64,000 bases of DNA from an uncultured Pseudomonadota bacterium (lineage in GTDB: Bacteria; Pseudomonadota; Alphaproteobacteria; Rs-D84). The stretch lies in assembly GCA_949290785.1 (NCBI GenBank), contig CASETE010000023.1, forward strand, positions 1 to 64,000, read 5' to 3'. Numbering within the stretch: the stretch's first letter is position 1; every line of letters starts with the position of its first letter. This document shows positions 1-8,016 of the stretch, one piece after another. A model generated the notes under the pieces. It ran no database searches. It was not told the origin of the DNA and saw only the letters and a program-made list of their open reading frames with translations. The position numbers and the translations under genes were made by a program.

Positions 1-187
1 GGCGCTGCTCACCACTCGTTCGCGCTTGACTTCGCTTCGCTCGTCTCGCTGACTCGTATGCAAGACCGCCGCTATTGCCCCGCTCTGCCACCCATCCTAA
101 ACTCTTTTACCGACGGTCTTTCAACCTACGGTTTTGTTCGCCCCGGGTTTTATCTGATACTACAAACTGCGTTGCAGTATAAACCAT
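1..187 (-). repeat. Candidate dispersed repeat / broken reading frame at window edge
   Basis: On the minus strand an ATG at 187 opens a 26-codon frame that stops at 107-109. The same frame then stays open to the window edge and reads an Arg/Ser/Ala-rich peptide (ESARRAKRSQARTSGEQR). Positions 1-60 are far richer in G+C than the neighbouring genes. The minus strand from 97 to 53 also resembles the 5' half of a tRNA-Ser (acceptor-like GGATGGG, D-arm-like GGCAGAGCGG, then GGCGGTCTTG), but the 3' half expected to close the anticodon stem is absent. No ribosome binding site is visible. It may be a repeated element or a decayed gene; only one copy lies in the window. Confidence 0.3.
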
Positions 188-209
188 TATCAGACGTTTA
201 TCAAGAATT

Positions 210-1016
210 TTATTCCTTTGAACCGCTTTTTACAGAATATACAAACAATCCCAAACCAAATAAAAACATTATCCCAGATAATAATTGCCCCATCGTTAAA
301 CCCCAACTTGTTAAAAAACCTATCTGTATGTCGGGTGCCCGGAATTGCTCGCACAATACCCTGAATACCGCGTAAAGCATGCCCATAATGCCCCCCAAGG
401 CCCCAGGATACTTGCGCAACCGTGTATACTTATATAAACAATACATTATTATAAATAATACTATGCCCTCGGCCGTGGCTTCGTACAAAGGGCTAGGATG
501 ACGCGGTACCTCACCATGGCCCGCAAAAACCACTGCCCACGGAACATCTGTTGGACGCCCCATAACCTCCATATTTATAAAATTCGCAATCCTGCCAAAG
601 AACAAACCTATCGGAGCAACAACCGCCAACCTATCCAATATCTTTAACGGATTAAGCCTTTCTTTGCGCGCAAATAAAATAGTTGCAACTATAACCCCAA
701 GTAAACCGCCATGAAAACTCATCCCGCCATGCCAAACGGCAAAAATCTCTAATGGATGTTTTAAGAAAAACGGCAGATTATAAAATAAAACATATCCTAA
801 ACGCCCACCAAGTATTACCCCTAAAATAATCGCAGTTAATAAATCATCGAGTTGCTTCTTTGTTAATACAAAGTCATGACTTTTGTTCATTGTAAATCGC
901 TTTATCGCAAAATAACCAATCACAAAAGCCAAAATATACGCCAGCGCATACCATCTGATATCCAAACCAAACACAGTAAACGCCACCGGTGAAATGGGAT
1001 TTATAACTATGGCCAT
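210..1016 (-). CDS. lgt: Prolipoprotein diacylglyceryl transferase
   Basis: Lgt moves the diacylglyceryl group of phosphatidylglycerol onto the lipobox cysteine of prolipoproteins in the inner membrane, the first step of lipoprotein maturation. The 268-residue length is typical. Visible family motifs are HGGMSFHGG (about residues 96-104), the GRIANFIN signature (about 141-148) and RHPSPLYEA near 172. Several hydrophobic segments fit a polytopic membrane protein. The start lies 3 bases after the stop of the small upstream gene and has only a weak ribosome binding site, so translation is probably coupled to that gene. Identity is secure. Confidence 0.96.
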   Translation of the reverse strand: MAIVINPISPVAFTVFGLDIRWYALAYILAFVIGYFAIKRFTMNKSHDFVLTKKQLDDLLTAIILGVILGGRLGYVLFYNLPFFLKHPLEIFAVWHGGMSFHGGLLGVIVATILFARKERLNPLKILDRLAVVAPIGLFFGRIANFINMEVMGRPTDVPWAVVFAGHGEVPRHPSPLYEATAEGIVLFIIMYCLYKYTRLRKYPGALGGIMGMLYAVFRVLCEQFRAPDIQIGFLTSWGLTMGQLLSGIMFLFGLGLFVYSVKSGSKE

Positions 1017-1019
1017 AGA

Positions 1020-1256
1020 CTATCTATACCGCTTTAAAGCATCTTTGACGTCTGATACGATTTTATTAAGTTTAGCAATTGATTTTTGCGTTTGCGCATT
1101 TTGCGGTTGATTTTCCATCAAATCTTTTAAAGACGCCTCGGCTTTTTTCAATTGGTCGGTCAAGTAAACTTTAAGTTCTTGTTTAGAAAGACCTTCTTTG
1201 CAATTCGTTTTTTCACCGATTTCTTTAACGCGTTGACTTCTTGTCATATTAGACAT
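1020..1256 (-). CDS. Small coiled, Lys-rich protein of unknown function
   Basis: This 78-residue soluble protein is rich in Lys, Gln and Leu and is probably all helical. No family is recognised. The start at 1256 has a strong ribosome binding site on the minus strand (AAGGGGG followed by about 6 bases); a second Met three codons in is possible. It sits immediately upstream of lgt in what looks like a two-gene operon, divergent from the BI-1 gene. The co-transcription suggests nothing specific about its role. Confidence 0.7.
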   Translation of the reverse strand: MSNMTRSQRVKEIGEKTNCKEGLSKQELKVYLTDQLKKAEASLKDLMENQPQNAQTQKSIAKLNKIVSDVKDALKRYR

Positions 1257-1284
1257 ATGTAACCCCCTTGTATTTTTATTTATC

Positions 1285-1313
1285 TTGAAATGCTTACTAC
1301 ATTGTATTATATA
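1285..1313 (+). promoter_or_regulatory. Sigma70-type promoter for the BI-1/ferredoxin operon
   Basis: TTGAAA (1285-1290), 17-base spacer, TATATA (1308-1313). It lies in the divergent gap and points at the gene starting at 1340. Confidence 0.55.
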
Positions 1314-1339
1314 TTTATATGTTTAACAAGGAGAATTAA

Positions 1340-2089
1340 ATGGCAATAAAAAACATTGCACTAAAAACAAAAACAGATATGCCACAGCAAAATAAAACTG
1401 CGCGCAGCGGAATTGAACTTTACTTAAAGCGAATATTTGCTTTGATGTTCGGGGCTGTTGCGTTGACGGCGGTTGCTTCGTACCTGACAATCTGGGGCGG
1501 TTGGTTCATCTACTTAATAAACTTGCACACAGGTAACTTTACGGCGCTTTATTACATATTGTTGTTTGGCGGATTGGCTCTATCCATATGGGCCCAAGTT
1601 CGTGCTTTCAGCTTCAAGCCCGCAACAGGTGCTTTATTATTAGCACTGTATTCCGTTTTAATGGGGATTGTAATGACTCCGTTATTGGTTGCCGTACTAA
1701 CAGTTAACCCCGCATCTATATTATTTGCATTTATATTAGCAGCGGTTATGTTTGCTTGCATGGCTTTGTTCGGATACAAGACCGTAAAAGACCTGTCTTT
1801 CTTGGGCATATTCTTGATGATGGGCATGATAGGTTTAATATTGGTTGGATTGGCTTCTTTCATCTGGCCGGGCATTTTGGGCGGCACATTTGGAACGATA
1901 GTATGCTTTATCGGCGTATTAGTATTCGCACTGTTCACTGCTTATGATATGCAAAACTTAAAACGTGCATATGCGGTTACAGCAGACGACCACCAACGAA
2001 ACCAATTGGCCGTATTGGGTGCATTGCACTTGTATATATCGTTTATCGCGATGTTCCAATATCTGCTGAGCTTATTTAACAGAAATTAA
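1340..2089 (+). CDS. Bax inhibitor-1/YccA family membrane protein
   Basis: This 249-residue protein has seven hydrophobic stretches after a hydrophilic N-terminal tail of about 28 residues, as in bacterial BI-1/YccA proteins. Near the C terminus the run FALFTAYDMQNLKRAY matches the conserved region of the family (aspartate-containing last-helix segment), followed by the usual ALHLYISFIAMFQYLL helix. In the family these are inner-membrane proteins; calcium leak activity and interaction with FtsH are known for some members. The ribosome binding site AAGGAG precedes the ATG by 7 bases. A ferredoxin follows 16 bases later in the same operon. Confidence 0.9.
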   Translation: MAIKNIALKTKTDMPQQNKTARSGIELYLKRIFALMFGAVALTAVASYLTIWGGWFIYLINLHTGNFTALYYILLFGGLALSIWAQVRAFSFKPATGALLLALYSVLMGIVMTPLLVAVLTVNPASILFAFILAAVMFACMALFGYKTVKDLSFLGIFLMMGMIGLILVGLASFIWPGILGGTFGTIVCFIGVLVFALFTAYDMQNLKRAYAVTADDHQRNQLAVLGALHLYISFIAMFQYLLSLFNRN

Positions 2090-2105
2090 ACAACGGAGAA
2101 AAAAA

Positions 2106-2288
2106 ATGGCTTACAAAATAGACCCCGCAAAATGTATCGGTTGTCATACTTGTATGGGCGCATGTCCAGTTATGGCGATTTCAACAGGTGCAGACGGTAA
2201 ATGCGTGATTGACCCTGCAAAATGTATGTCTTGCGGAACTTGTGCTGCGGTATGCCCTGTGACGGCAATCGCACCAGAAGCAAAATAA
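2106..2288 (+). CDS. 2[4Fe-4S] ferredoxin
   Basis: This 60-residue protein has two classic cluster motifs: Cys10, 13, 16, 20 followed by Pro, and Cys40, 43, 46, 50 followed by Pro. One extra Cys lies at 33. It is a clostridial-type low-potential electron carrier; the partner enzymes are not in the window. Such ferredoxins often serve anaerobic redox enzymes such as PFOR or hydrogenase, which would suit a low-oxygen life style (inference). The ribosome binding site CGGAG precedes the ATG, and a strong terminator follows at 2307-2336, so it is the last gene of the operon with the BI-1 protein. Confidence 0.95.
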   Translation: MAYKIDPAKCIGCHTCMGACPVMAISTGADGKCVIDPAKCMSCGTCAAVCPVTAIAPEAK

Positions 2289-2306
2289 CAGAAAACAAAC
2301 AAAAAA

Positions 2307-2336
2307 AAGAACGGGACTTTGTACCCGTTCTTTTTT
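2307..2336 (+). terminator. Rho-independent terminator after ferredoxin
   Basis: GAACGGG / CCCGTTC stem (2309-2315 with 2324-2330), 8-base loop, then six T. Confidence 0.9.
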
Positions 2337-2346
2337 ATCGCTTTAT

Positions 2347-2375
2347 TTATTGCAAAAAACTAAAATCTGTATAAT
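2347..2375 (+). promoter_or_regulatory. Promoter of glycyl-tRNA synthetase gene
   Basis: TTATTG (2347-2352), 17-base spacer, consensus TATAAT (2370-2375). The predicted transcript begins near 2382. This excludes the upstream ATG at 2376 as a start and supports the ATG at 2406. Confidence 0.65.
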
Positions 2376-2405
2376 ATGTATCCTGTAACATTTAGGGGTA
2401 GAAAA

Positions 2406-3767
2406 ATGCCAGCAAAAACAATTAACGATATTGTCGCTTTGTGTAAAAGACGCGGTTTCATCTTCACAGGTTCGGAAATTTATGGCGGACTGGGCGGGGC
2501 TTATGACTATGGCCCATACGGCGTTGAATTAATGAAAAATATACGTAACGCTTGGTGGGACGCAATGATATATTCGCGAAATGATATAGAAGGACTGGAC
2601 GCGGCTTTGATAAGTAATAGATTATTATGGAAATATTCTGGCCACGAAGGTAATTTTTCAGACCCACTGGTTGAATGCAAAAAATGTGGCACACGTATGC
2701 GTCAAGATAAAATGAAAGACCAAACAAAATGTGACAACTGTGGCAGCACCGACTTAACGGCGCCGCGCGCATATCAACTGATGATGGGATTATCTATTGG
2801 CGCAACGGCGGACGGTGCGATTAATGCCTATTTGCGTCCTGAAACAGCCACAACGACTTATGTAAATTTCAAAAACGTATTGGACGCGAAGCCACATAAA
2901 TTACCTTTTGGTATTGCTCAAATTGGTAAAGCGTTCAGAAACGAAATTTCACCGCGCGGCTTCGTTTTCCGTATGCGCGAATTTGAACAAGCAGAGATGC
3001 AATATTTCGTCAGACCAGACGAAGACGAAAAATATTTTGAAATGTGGAAGGAAATTCGCAGGGCTTGGTGGATAAACTCGCTGGGGATTCCAGCAGAAAA
3101 ACTGCGTTTTACCCCGCACGAAAAGTTGGCACACTATGCCAAGGCTGCCGGCGATATAGAATACGAATTTCCTGACGGTTTTGACGAAGTAGAAGGAATA
3201 CATAACAGACAAGACTTTGACTTGGGCTCGCACACAAAAGCACAAGATGAATTAAAAATCCAAGCCAAAGTAATTGAAAACAAAGACAGTACTGTAAAAT
3301 TGTCTTACAGCGACCCACAGACTGGTGAAAACTTTGTACCTTATGTAATAGAAACTGCCATGGGCGTTAATCGCGCTATGTTGGCTGTCATGTTAGAAGC
3401 ATATACCGAAGAAACACTGCCAGACGGAAAAAGTCGCGTTGTCTTGAAGTTAAAACCATGGCTTGCACCGGTCAAGGCAGCCGTTATACCGCTGGCAAGA
3501 AATGTACCAGAACTGGTAGAAATTGCAAACAACATTGAAAACGAACTGCGCAAGTTACACATCGGACGCATTGAACTGGAAAATTCCGGTAACATTGGTA
3601 AGAACTATCGCCGTCACGATGAAATCGGTACACCTGTTTGCATAACAGTTGACCACCAAACCCAAGAAGACGGCACTGTAACGTTGCGTCACCGTGACAC
3701 CATGGAACAAGAAAGAATTGCAATATCCGATGTCGCAAAGCGGGTATTAGATATAGTTCAGCAATAA
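2406..3767 (+). CDS. glyS: Glycyl-tRNA synthetase (homodimeric, archaeal/eukaryal type)
   Basis: This class II synthetase charges tRNA-Gly. The start chosen at 2406 gives 453 residues and has AGGGG seven bases upstream; the earlier ATG at 2376 overlaps the -10 box. The N-terminal RRGFIFTGSEIYGGLGGAYD is the hallmark of the homodimeric enzyme. Four Cys (about 91, 94, 109, 112) form a CxxC...CxxC zinc-type insert. Motif 2 is seen as RNEISPRGFVFRMREFEQAE and motif 3 around ETAMGVNRAM. The C-terminal 100 residues are the HGTP anticodon-binding domain. Many proteobacteria instead use the two-subunit GlyQ/GlyS enzyme, so this form is worth noting. Confidence 0.95.
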   Translation: MPAKTINDIVALCKRRGFIFTGSEIYGGLGGAYDYGPYGVELMKNIRNAWWDAMIYSRNDIEGLDAALISNRLLWKYSGHEGNFSDPLVECKKCGTRMRQDKMKDQTKCDNCGSTDLTAPRAYQLMMGLSIGATADGAINAYLRPETATTTYVNFKNVLDAKPHKLPFGIAQIGKAFRNEISPRGFVFRMREFEQAEMQYFVRPDEDEKYFEMWKEIRRAWWINSLGIPAEKLRFTPHEKLAHYAKAAGDIEYEFPDGFDEVEGIHNRQDFDLGSHTKAQDELKIQAKVIENKDSTVKLSYSDPQTGENFVPYVIETAMGVNRAMLAVMLEAYTEETLPDGKSRVVLKLKPWLAPVKAAVIPLARNVPELVEIANNIENELRKLHIGRIELENSGNIGKNYRRHDEIGTPVCITVDHQTQEDGTVTLRHRDTMEQERIAISDVAKRVLDIVQQ

Positions 3768-3773
3768 AAAAAG

Positions 3774-3798
3774 AAACGCCCAAACGGGCGTTTTTTTT
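3774..3798. terminator. Bidirectional terminator between glyS and the convergent gene
   Basis: AAACGCCC / GGGCGTTT stem with AAA loop, eight T on the plus side and an A run on the other; it serves both convergent genes. Confidence 0.85.
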
Positions 3799-5485
3799 AT
3801 TCTGTCATATTCGGTATCATAATCGTATCGTTATAATACCCCAAGAACCTATTACCTGTCACACAATAAAACTTTTGCAAAGAATCTTTGTATTCACGCA
3901 CGGCCGAAACCCAACGATTTTCTATATCAGATTGTGCCCCCTGATAGCCGACAAACGCACCCATTGCGCCACCGGTACCTGCACCAATCAAAGTCGTTTT
4001 TAACCTTGCCTTGTTACCAAAATCTATCAAGGAACCGTCACCTGCATCAACAGTCATAGGGAAAAATTTATCTAACGCGCCTGATGCCTTGCCTTCTTCC
4101 AGTTCATATGGTTGACCGTTGGAACTTCTGCCATAAACAACTATACCGCCACGAGATTTTTTCCAATCTTCCCAATCTTTTTTCTTCATCCCAAACGCAC
4201 CATCACGAACATCTGGCACAACAGCAGCAATTTGTTCATTTCCAACCTTGCCCAACGCTGTAACTTGTATAAACATACCCTTGTCTGTTTGTATGATATT
4301 CCCTTCTTGTCGTATATCGTTACCACATTTCATTGTCTCGGCAGTGTCGGTTCCTACTTTTACCAACATACATTGATTTTCTGTTTTGTTTATAATCGCG
4401 TTAAAATCCCCTTCTTCAATATCCTCTATATTTTTATTATCGTATTTAACGCCGACAAGTTCCATTGCTTCACAGTTTTTATTATCAGTGTCGCACACAT
4501 ATGTTTTTTGCGTGTCTGTGTTATAATAAATATTATAACTTTCCACAGGCTCAACAGAGACCAACGCACCCCACAAGCATCGCGTTTTTCGGCCGTCCAA
4601 CACACAATCTTCTATACGTAAAACAGGGTCGCCTGTTGATACTATATTGCCGATGATACCGCCCGCAAAAGCGTTTACGCCAGTTGATAAAATAACATCA
4701 CCTGCAACCTTGCCTGAATAAGCGTTACCAGCCATTAACGCCGCACCGCCCAAAGCACCAACCACTGTGTTTTGCATTTTACCTTTGTCTGTACCCAACA
4801 AACTGTCGTTACCAGGATCGTTAGAACCGGTTACATTACCCCCCAAACCACCTAAAATCGCGCCTGCCGCTATTTTTATAACTGCGTTTTGCTTTTGCTC
4901 TTCGTTCATAACCTTGACAACATCTTCCCTGGTTGGTTCGTTGTCTGCGGGGAAAACCACATTCTCAGCAGCCGACATATATGATGCATAAGGAAAGTCC
5001 GATATATTGCACTTAACAGAATCACCCGCCGCCAGATTTGCACGCGCCAATACCACATCTGAACCGTTTGGTCCCATTTGATAGCCACGCATCTCAACCA
5101 CAGCGACGCAAGTATTTGCACCGCCCTTTCCACGCCCGACCGTCGGCCTGTCCCATGCAAATTCGCCGTTCGGATATATCATCGCACATGATTCTAGTTG
5201 CGAAGTATTAACAGCGGAATTAACGTCGCCGCTGATTACTTGTTCTGCCAATTTGGCATCCGCAACCCTGACCGGTAAATTGTTTTCTGTGTCCGTAGAC
5301 GGCGTTGTAACAACCGGTACCGTTTGATTATAAGCAGGCTGTTGCATCATATTAACTTGATTATACGCCTCTGCATAACTACGGCTGGAATTTCCAACGC
5401 GAATTCCCGCCATCGCCGACCAAGGCGTCACACATGTCGCGGTTACAAGTAAATAGTATCCTATAAAATTTCTTGTCGTTTTCAT
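3797..5485 (-). CDS. Secreted protein with glycine-zipper segments, function unknown
   Basis: This 562-residue protein begins with a signal peptide ending near SAMA-GIRVG. The region after the signal is rich in Tyr, Asn and Gln. Glycine-zipper-like stretches occur near the middle (AGAILGGLGGNVTG, then a second GALGGAALMAG-type run and GGIIGNIV) and near the C terminus (GAGTGGAMGAFVGYQGAQ). About ten Cys are scattered through the mature part, which suits disulfides in the periplasm. No known family is recognised; glycine zippers are common in outer-membrane-associated lipoproteins and pore-forming proteins, but this protein lacks a lipobox. Its promoter is at 5500-5527. Confidence 0.75.
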   Translation of the reverse strand: MKTTRNFIGYYLLVTATCVTPWSAMAGIRVGNSSRSYAEAYNQVNMMQQPAYNQTVPVVTTPSTDTENNLPVRVADAKLAEQVISGDVNSAVNTSQLESCAMIYPNGEFAWDRPTVGRGKGGANTCVAVVEMRGYQMGPNGSDVVLARANLAAGDSVKCNISDFPYASYMSAAENVVFPADNEPTREDVVKVMNEEQKQNAVIKIAAGAILGGLGGNVTGSNDPGNDSLLGTDKGKMQNTVVGALGGAALMAGNAYSGKVAGDVILSTGVNAFAGGIIGNIVSTGDPVLRIEDCVLDGRKTRCLWGALVSVEPVESYNIYYNTDTQKTYVCDTDNKNCEAMELVGVKYDNKNIEDIEEGDFNAIINKTENQCMLVKVGTDTAETMKCGNDIRQEGNIIQTDKGMFIQVTALGKVGNEQIAAVVPDVRDGAFGMKKKDWEDWKKSRGGIVVYGRSSNGQPYELEEGKASGALDKFFPMTVDAGDGSLIDFGNKARLKTTLIGAGTGGAMGAFVGYQGAQSDIENRWVSAVREYKDSLQKFYCVTGNRFLGYYNDTIMIPNMTE

Positions 5486-5499
5486 AATTTTTTCCGTAT

Positions 5500-5527
5500 C
5501 TTATAACAACTGGCGATAAGAAAACAA
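5500..5527 (-). promoter_or_regulatory. Promoter of the glycine-zipper secreted protein
   Basis: On the minus strand TTGTTT (5527-5522), 16-base spacer, TATAAG (5505-5500), just upstream of the ATG at 5485. Confidence 0.4.
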
Positions 5528-5547
5528 CGATATACGCCACCTAAATA

Positions 5548-6621
5548 CTAGAATTGCAGACGCAATCTTACGCCCAGGTCAACCATGTTTAAACGGCCGC
5601 TTTCATACCAATTCGTATAGTGGAACACGCTGTCATAAGGTGCAGGATATTCTTGACCCGCGCCGTCACCTAGCCATTCCGTCTGCGAAACGATGATACT
5701 GCCAGAATTCTGTATTTTTCCCAAATTTGCATATCTGACAAAGAAATCCATTTTTATACCGCCGTCCAAATCAGTTGTCAAACCGCCCTCAAACATAAAC
5801 GCTAACTGTTCAGTCGTACCGCCGTTGTGATATGCATAAACGTCGGAAACGCCTGTCAATTGCCCCGCCAATGCCGCCGACGGGTCACGTTCTGAATAAA
5901 AGGTATCATCGTAAATTACATAGTCAGATATCGTATTCAAGGATATACCAACGCCAACGCCAACATACGGTCTTAACATACCACCTGCCAAGTAGCCCGT
6001 ATAAGAATCAATATTATAGTACAAGTTCAACATAGTGGTATTCAAAGTAATCGCACCACCATCAACGTCTGACTCTACAAAACCGCCTACGCCGTCCGAA
6101 GATTGCACAACGCTTGGATAACTAATACCAGAATAACGCAAATAAGAAAAGTCTACGCGGATATCATTATTTATAGCCGCACCGACGGATACCTGCAAAG
6201 GCAATACTGTATCTGTGTTAAAGTCGGCCTCTTTAAAAGCACCGGGAACATAACCCGCATCTTCTTCATTCATATAGTCGGCCAACATCGTACCGCTTAC
6301 ACTGGCAGAATAACCAATAGACAACCCAACATACAATCCGCTGTCTGCCAGCCTGTCGTAATCTGTTGGTTGATAGTATTGTCTGCCTGCGTTTGTCGCG
6401 TTTGAACCGACACGCGGCAAAGCACCCGTAACCCTTGTCGGATTTGCAGCAACCGCACCATTAGACGTAATGACGGTTCCGCTTGTCGTTGGCAGATATA
6501 CCACCTGCCCTTGCGCGCCCGCCCCTTGATATCCAGAATATACGGGATACGCCGCATCGGCACCACCAACAGACCCCAGCAAAAAACCGACAAAACCGGC
6601 GAAAACGCTGACCTTTTTCAT
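5548..6621 (-). CDS. Outer-membrane beta-barrel protein (opacity/porin-like)
   Basis: This 357-residue protein has a signal peptide ending at ADA-AYPVYSG, a Gly/Gln/Thr-rich linker to about residue 80, then alternating amphipathic strands typical of a small barrel (DSGLYVGLSIGYSASVSG and similar). It ends in LRLQF, the aromatic C-terminal residue recognised by the BAM machinery. This is the pattern of OmpA/Opa-type 8-stranded barrels, but no specific family can be named. Promoter with extended -10 lies at 6647-6655. The gene lies 62 bases upstream of the glycine-zipper protein, which has its own promoter. Confidence 0.8.
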   Translation of the reverse strand: MKKVSVFAGFVGFLLGSVGGADAAYPVYSGYQGAGAQGQVVYLPTTSGTVITSNGAVAANPTRVTGALPRVGSNATNAGRQYYQPTDYDRLADSGLYVGLSIGYSASVSGTMLADYMNEEDAGYVPGAFKEADFNTDTVLPLQVSVGAAINNDIRVDFSYLRYSGISYPSVVQSSDGVGGFVESDVDGGAITLNTTMLNLYYNIDSYTGYLAGGMLRPYVGVGVGISLNTISDYVIYDDTFYSERDPSAALAGQLTGVSDVYAYHNGGTTEQLAFMFEGGLTTDLDGGIKMDFFVRYANLGKIQNSGSIIVSQTEWLGDGAGQEYPAPYDSVFHYTNWYESGRLNMVDLGVRLRLQF

Positions 6622-6646
6622 ATCCTTTCCATTTTCCTTTTCATTT

Positions 6647-6655
6647 ATTATATCA
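6647..6655 (-). promoter_or_regulatory. Extended -10 element (TGA-TATAAT)
   Basis: On the minus strand a T tract leads into ATGATATAAT, 26 bases upstream of the ATG at 6621. The same 10-mer recurs before two other genes (16338-16346 and 30807-30815). Confidence 0.55.
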
Positions 6656-6706
6656 TAAAAACAGCCAATAAAAAAGCGTTTAGTACACGAAATTATAGAA
6701 ATAAAA

Positions 6707-6735
6707 AAATCCCACCTGTAAACAGATGGGATTTA
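6707..6735 (-). terminator. Terminator after the 341-residue outer-membrane protein
   Basis: On the minus strand ATCCCATCTG pairs with CAGGTGGGAT (one mismatch), followed by seven T. Confidence 0.8.
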
Positions 6736-6764
6736 TGTCCAATATATATTATTTTTTCTTTATT

Positions 6765-7790
6765 TTAGAACGCCAAGTTCAAACGAACGCCGACTTCGGC
6801 CTTTACATCAGAACCGTTCTGAGAATTATCATGCGCAGTATCAAATGTATATTCACCATACAACGCAACCTGCATCATATCTGTCAACTGGTTCGCAACA
6901 GACAATGATACAATGTATTCATCAAAACCATCGTTCATATCAGATAATTTTGCCAAGAACTGCTTTGCAAAAGCCTTGCCAGCAGGATTGTCAATTTCTG
7001 TCGCCATGCTCTTAACACCATTATCTGCATGATGATTATATTTGATGCCACCACCAAAAGACCATCTATCATCCAATTGATAGAAAGCATTCAACCCAGC
7101 ATTGATTTCTGTCGTAGATTTCAGGTTAACAGAAATTTCATCTGGAATACCTATCATAGATACTGGCACAAACGTACCCGAGCTTGGAACCTTAACAGCC
7201 GTAACATCAATAAAGTTATTGCTGCTGCCAAAAGTTTTCAAAACTTCTACAAACGCACTTGTCGTCAGTTTTGACCATGTTTTACCAAAGCGCAAACCAA
7301 CATCCGCACCCCAACGACCGTTGGAATAGTTATCGTATTGGAAATATCCTTCTGTTAAGGATACCGGTATATATGCACCACGCATTTTGTTTATACCACC
7401 TAAATGCGCGTCGGCATAAACGTCAAATACCGTTCCGTCGTTAAATTCTAACGCACGATAAATCAAACCTGCACGGCCATGATTCAAGCCTTTGCGGTTA
7501 ATATCGTCCGCCTGAGTATATGCAAAAGCACCACGAACAGCCAATCTATCTGTGATACCTATACCCAAATCTTCACTAACACGCCAAATTGGGAATTCTG
7601 TCGCCCCTGCGTGTCCTTTTAATTCATTTACTGGTGTGCTATCTGTAACTTTGTACATAACACCTGCACCCGTTTTTGAGTAAAATTCACCAGCAGTTGG
7701 TAAATATAACGGATTTTCTAAGTTTCCAGCCATTGCAGGCATCGTCAAAGCAGACGCTGCAACCGCCATCTTCAAAGTTTTTTTCATCAT
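6765..7790 (-). CDS. Outer-membrane beta-barrel protein
   Basis: This 341-residue protein has a signal peptide ending at AMA-GNLEN and strongly amphipathic beta-strand repeats (for example WSFGGGIKYNHHADN, MQVALYGEYTFD). It ends VRLNLAF, with C-terminal Phe. The layout resembles general porin-like or transporter-type barrels of 12-16 strands; no exact family is recognised. The ribosome binding site AAGGAG is 6 bases before the ATG. A duplicated 14-base element lies 34-84 bases upstream (7824-7874). A clear terminator follows, so the gene is monocistronic. Confidence 0.8.
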   Translation of the reverse strand: MMKKTLKMAVAASALTMPAMAGNLENPLYLPTAGEFYSKTGAGVMYKVTDSTPVNELKGHAGATEFPIWRVSEDLGIGITDRLAVRGAFAYTQADDINRKGLNHGRAGLIYRALEFNDGTVFDVYADAHLGGINKMRGAYIPVSLTEGYFQYDNYSNGRWGADVGLRFGKTWSKLTTSAFVEVLKTFGSSNNFIDVTAVKVPSSGTFVPVSMIGIPDEISVNLKSTTEINAGLNAFYQLDDRWSFGGGIKYNHHADNGVKSMATEIDNPAGKAFAKQFLAKLSDMNDGFDEYIVSLSVANQLTDMMQVALYGEYTFDTAHDNSQNGSDVKAEVGVRLNLAF

Positions 7791-7823
7791 TTAACTCCTT
7801 ATTTTTGATGAAATTCCACAGCC

Positions 7824-7874
7824 CCCATTATTGGCAAGACCGGGGTCCGCACCCATACCACCCATTATTGGCAA
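7824..7874. repeat. Pair of 14-base direct repeats upstream of a barrel gene
   Basis: CCCATTATTGGCAA occurs at 7824-7837 and again, identical, at 7861-7874, 37 bases apart centre to centre. The core has a CCA...TGG inverted symmetry. They lie in the gap between two divergent genes, so they may be operator sites. Confidence 0.5.
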
Positions 7875-7957
7875 TAGTATGTTTTTGTGATACGAACGAA
7901 ACAAGGGTGCTATATATTAAGAATAAAGTCAAAACTTTTTTATACTTGACAAAAAAC

Positions 7958-7985
7958 TTGAAAAAGCATCCGTCAGCCCTATATA
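7958..7985 (+). promoter_or_regulatory. Promoter of the 180-residue unknown gene
   Basis: TTGAAA (7958-7963), 16-base spacer, TATATA (7980-7985), followed 31 bases later by the ATG at 8017. Confidence 0.5.
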
Positions 7986-8016
7986 AATAATAGCAAGAGA
8001 CAAAAAGGTTGAAAAT

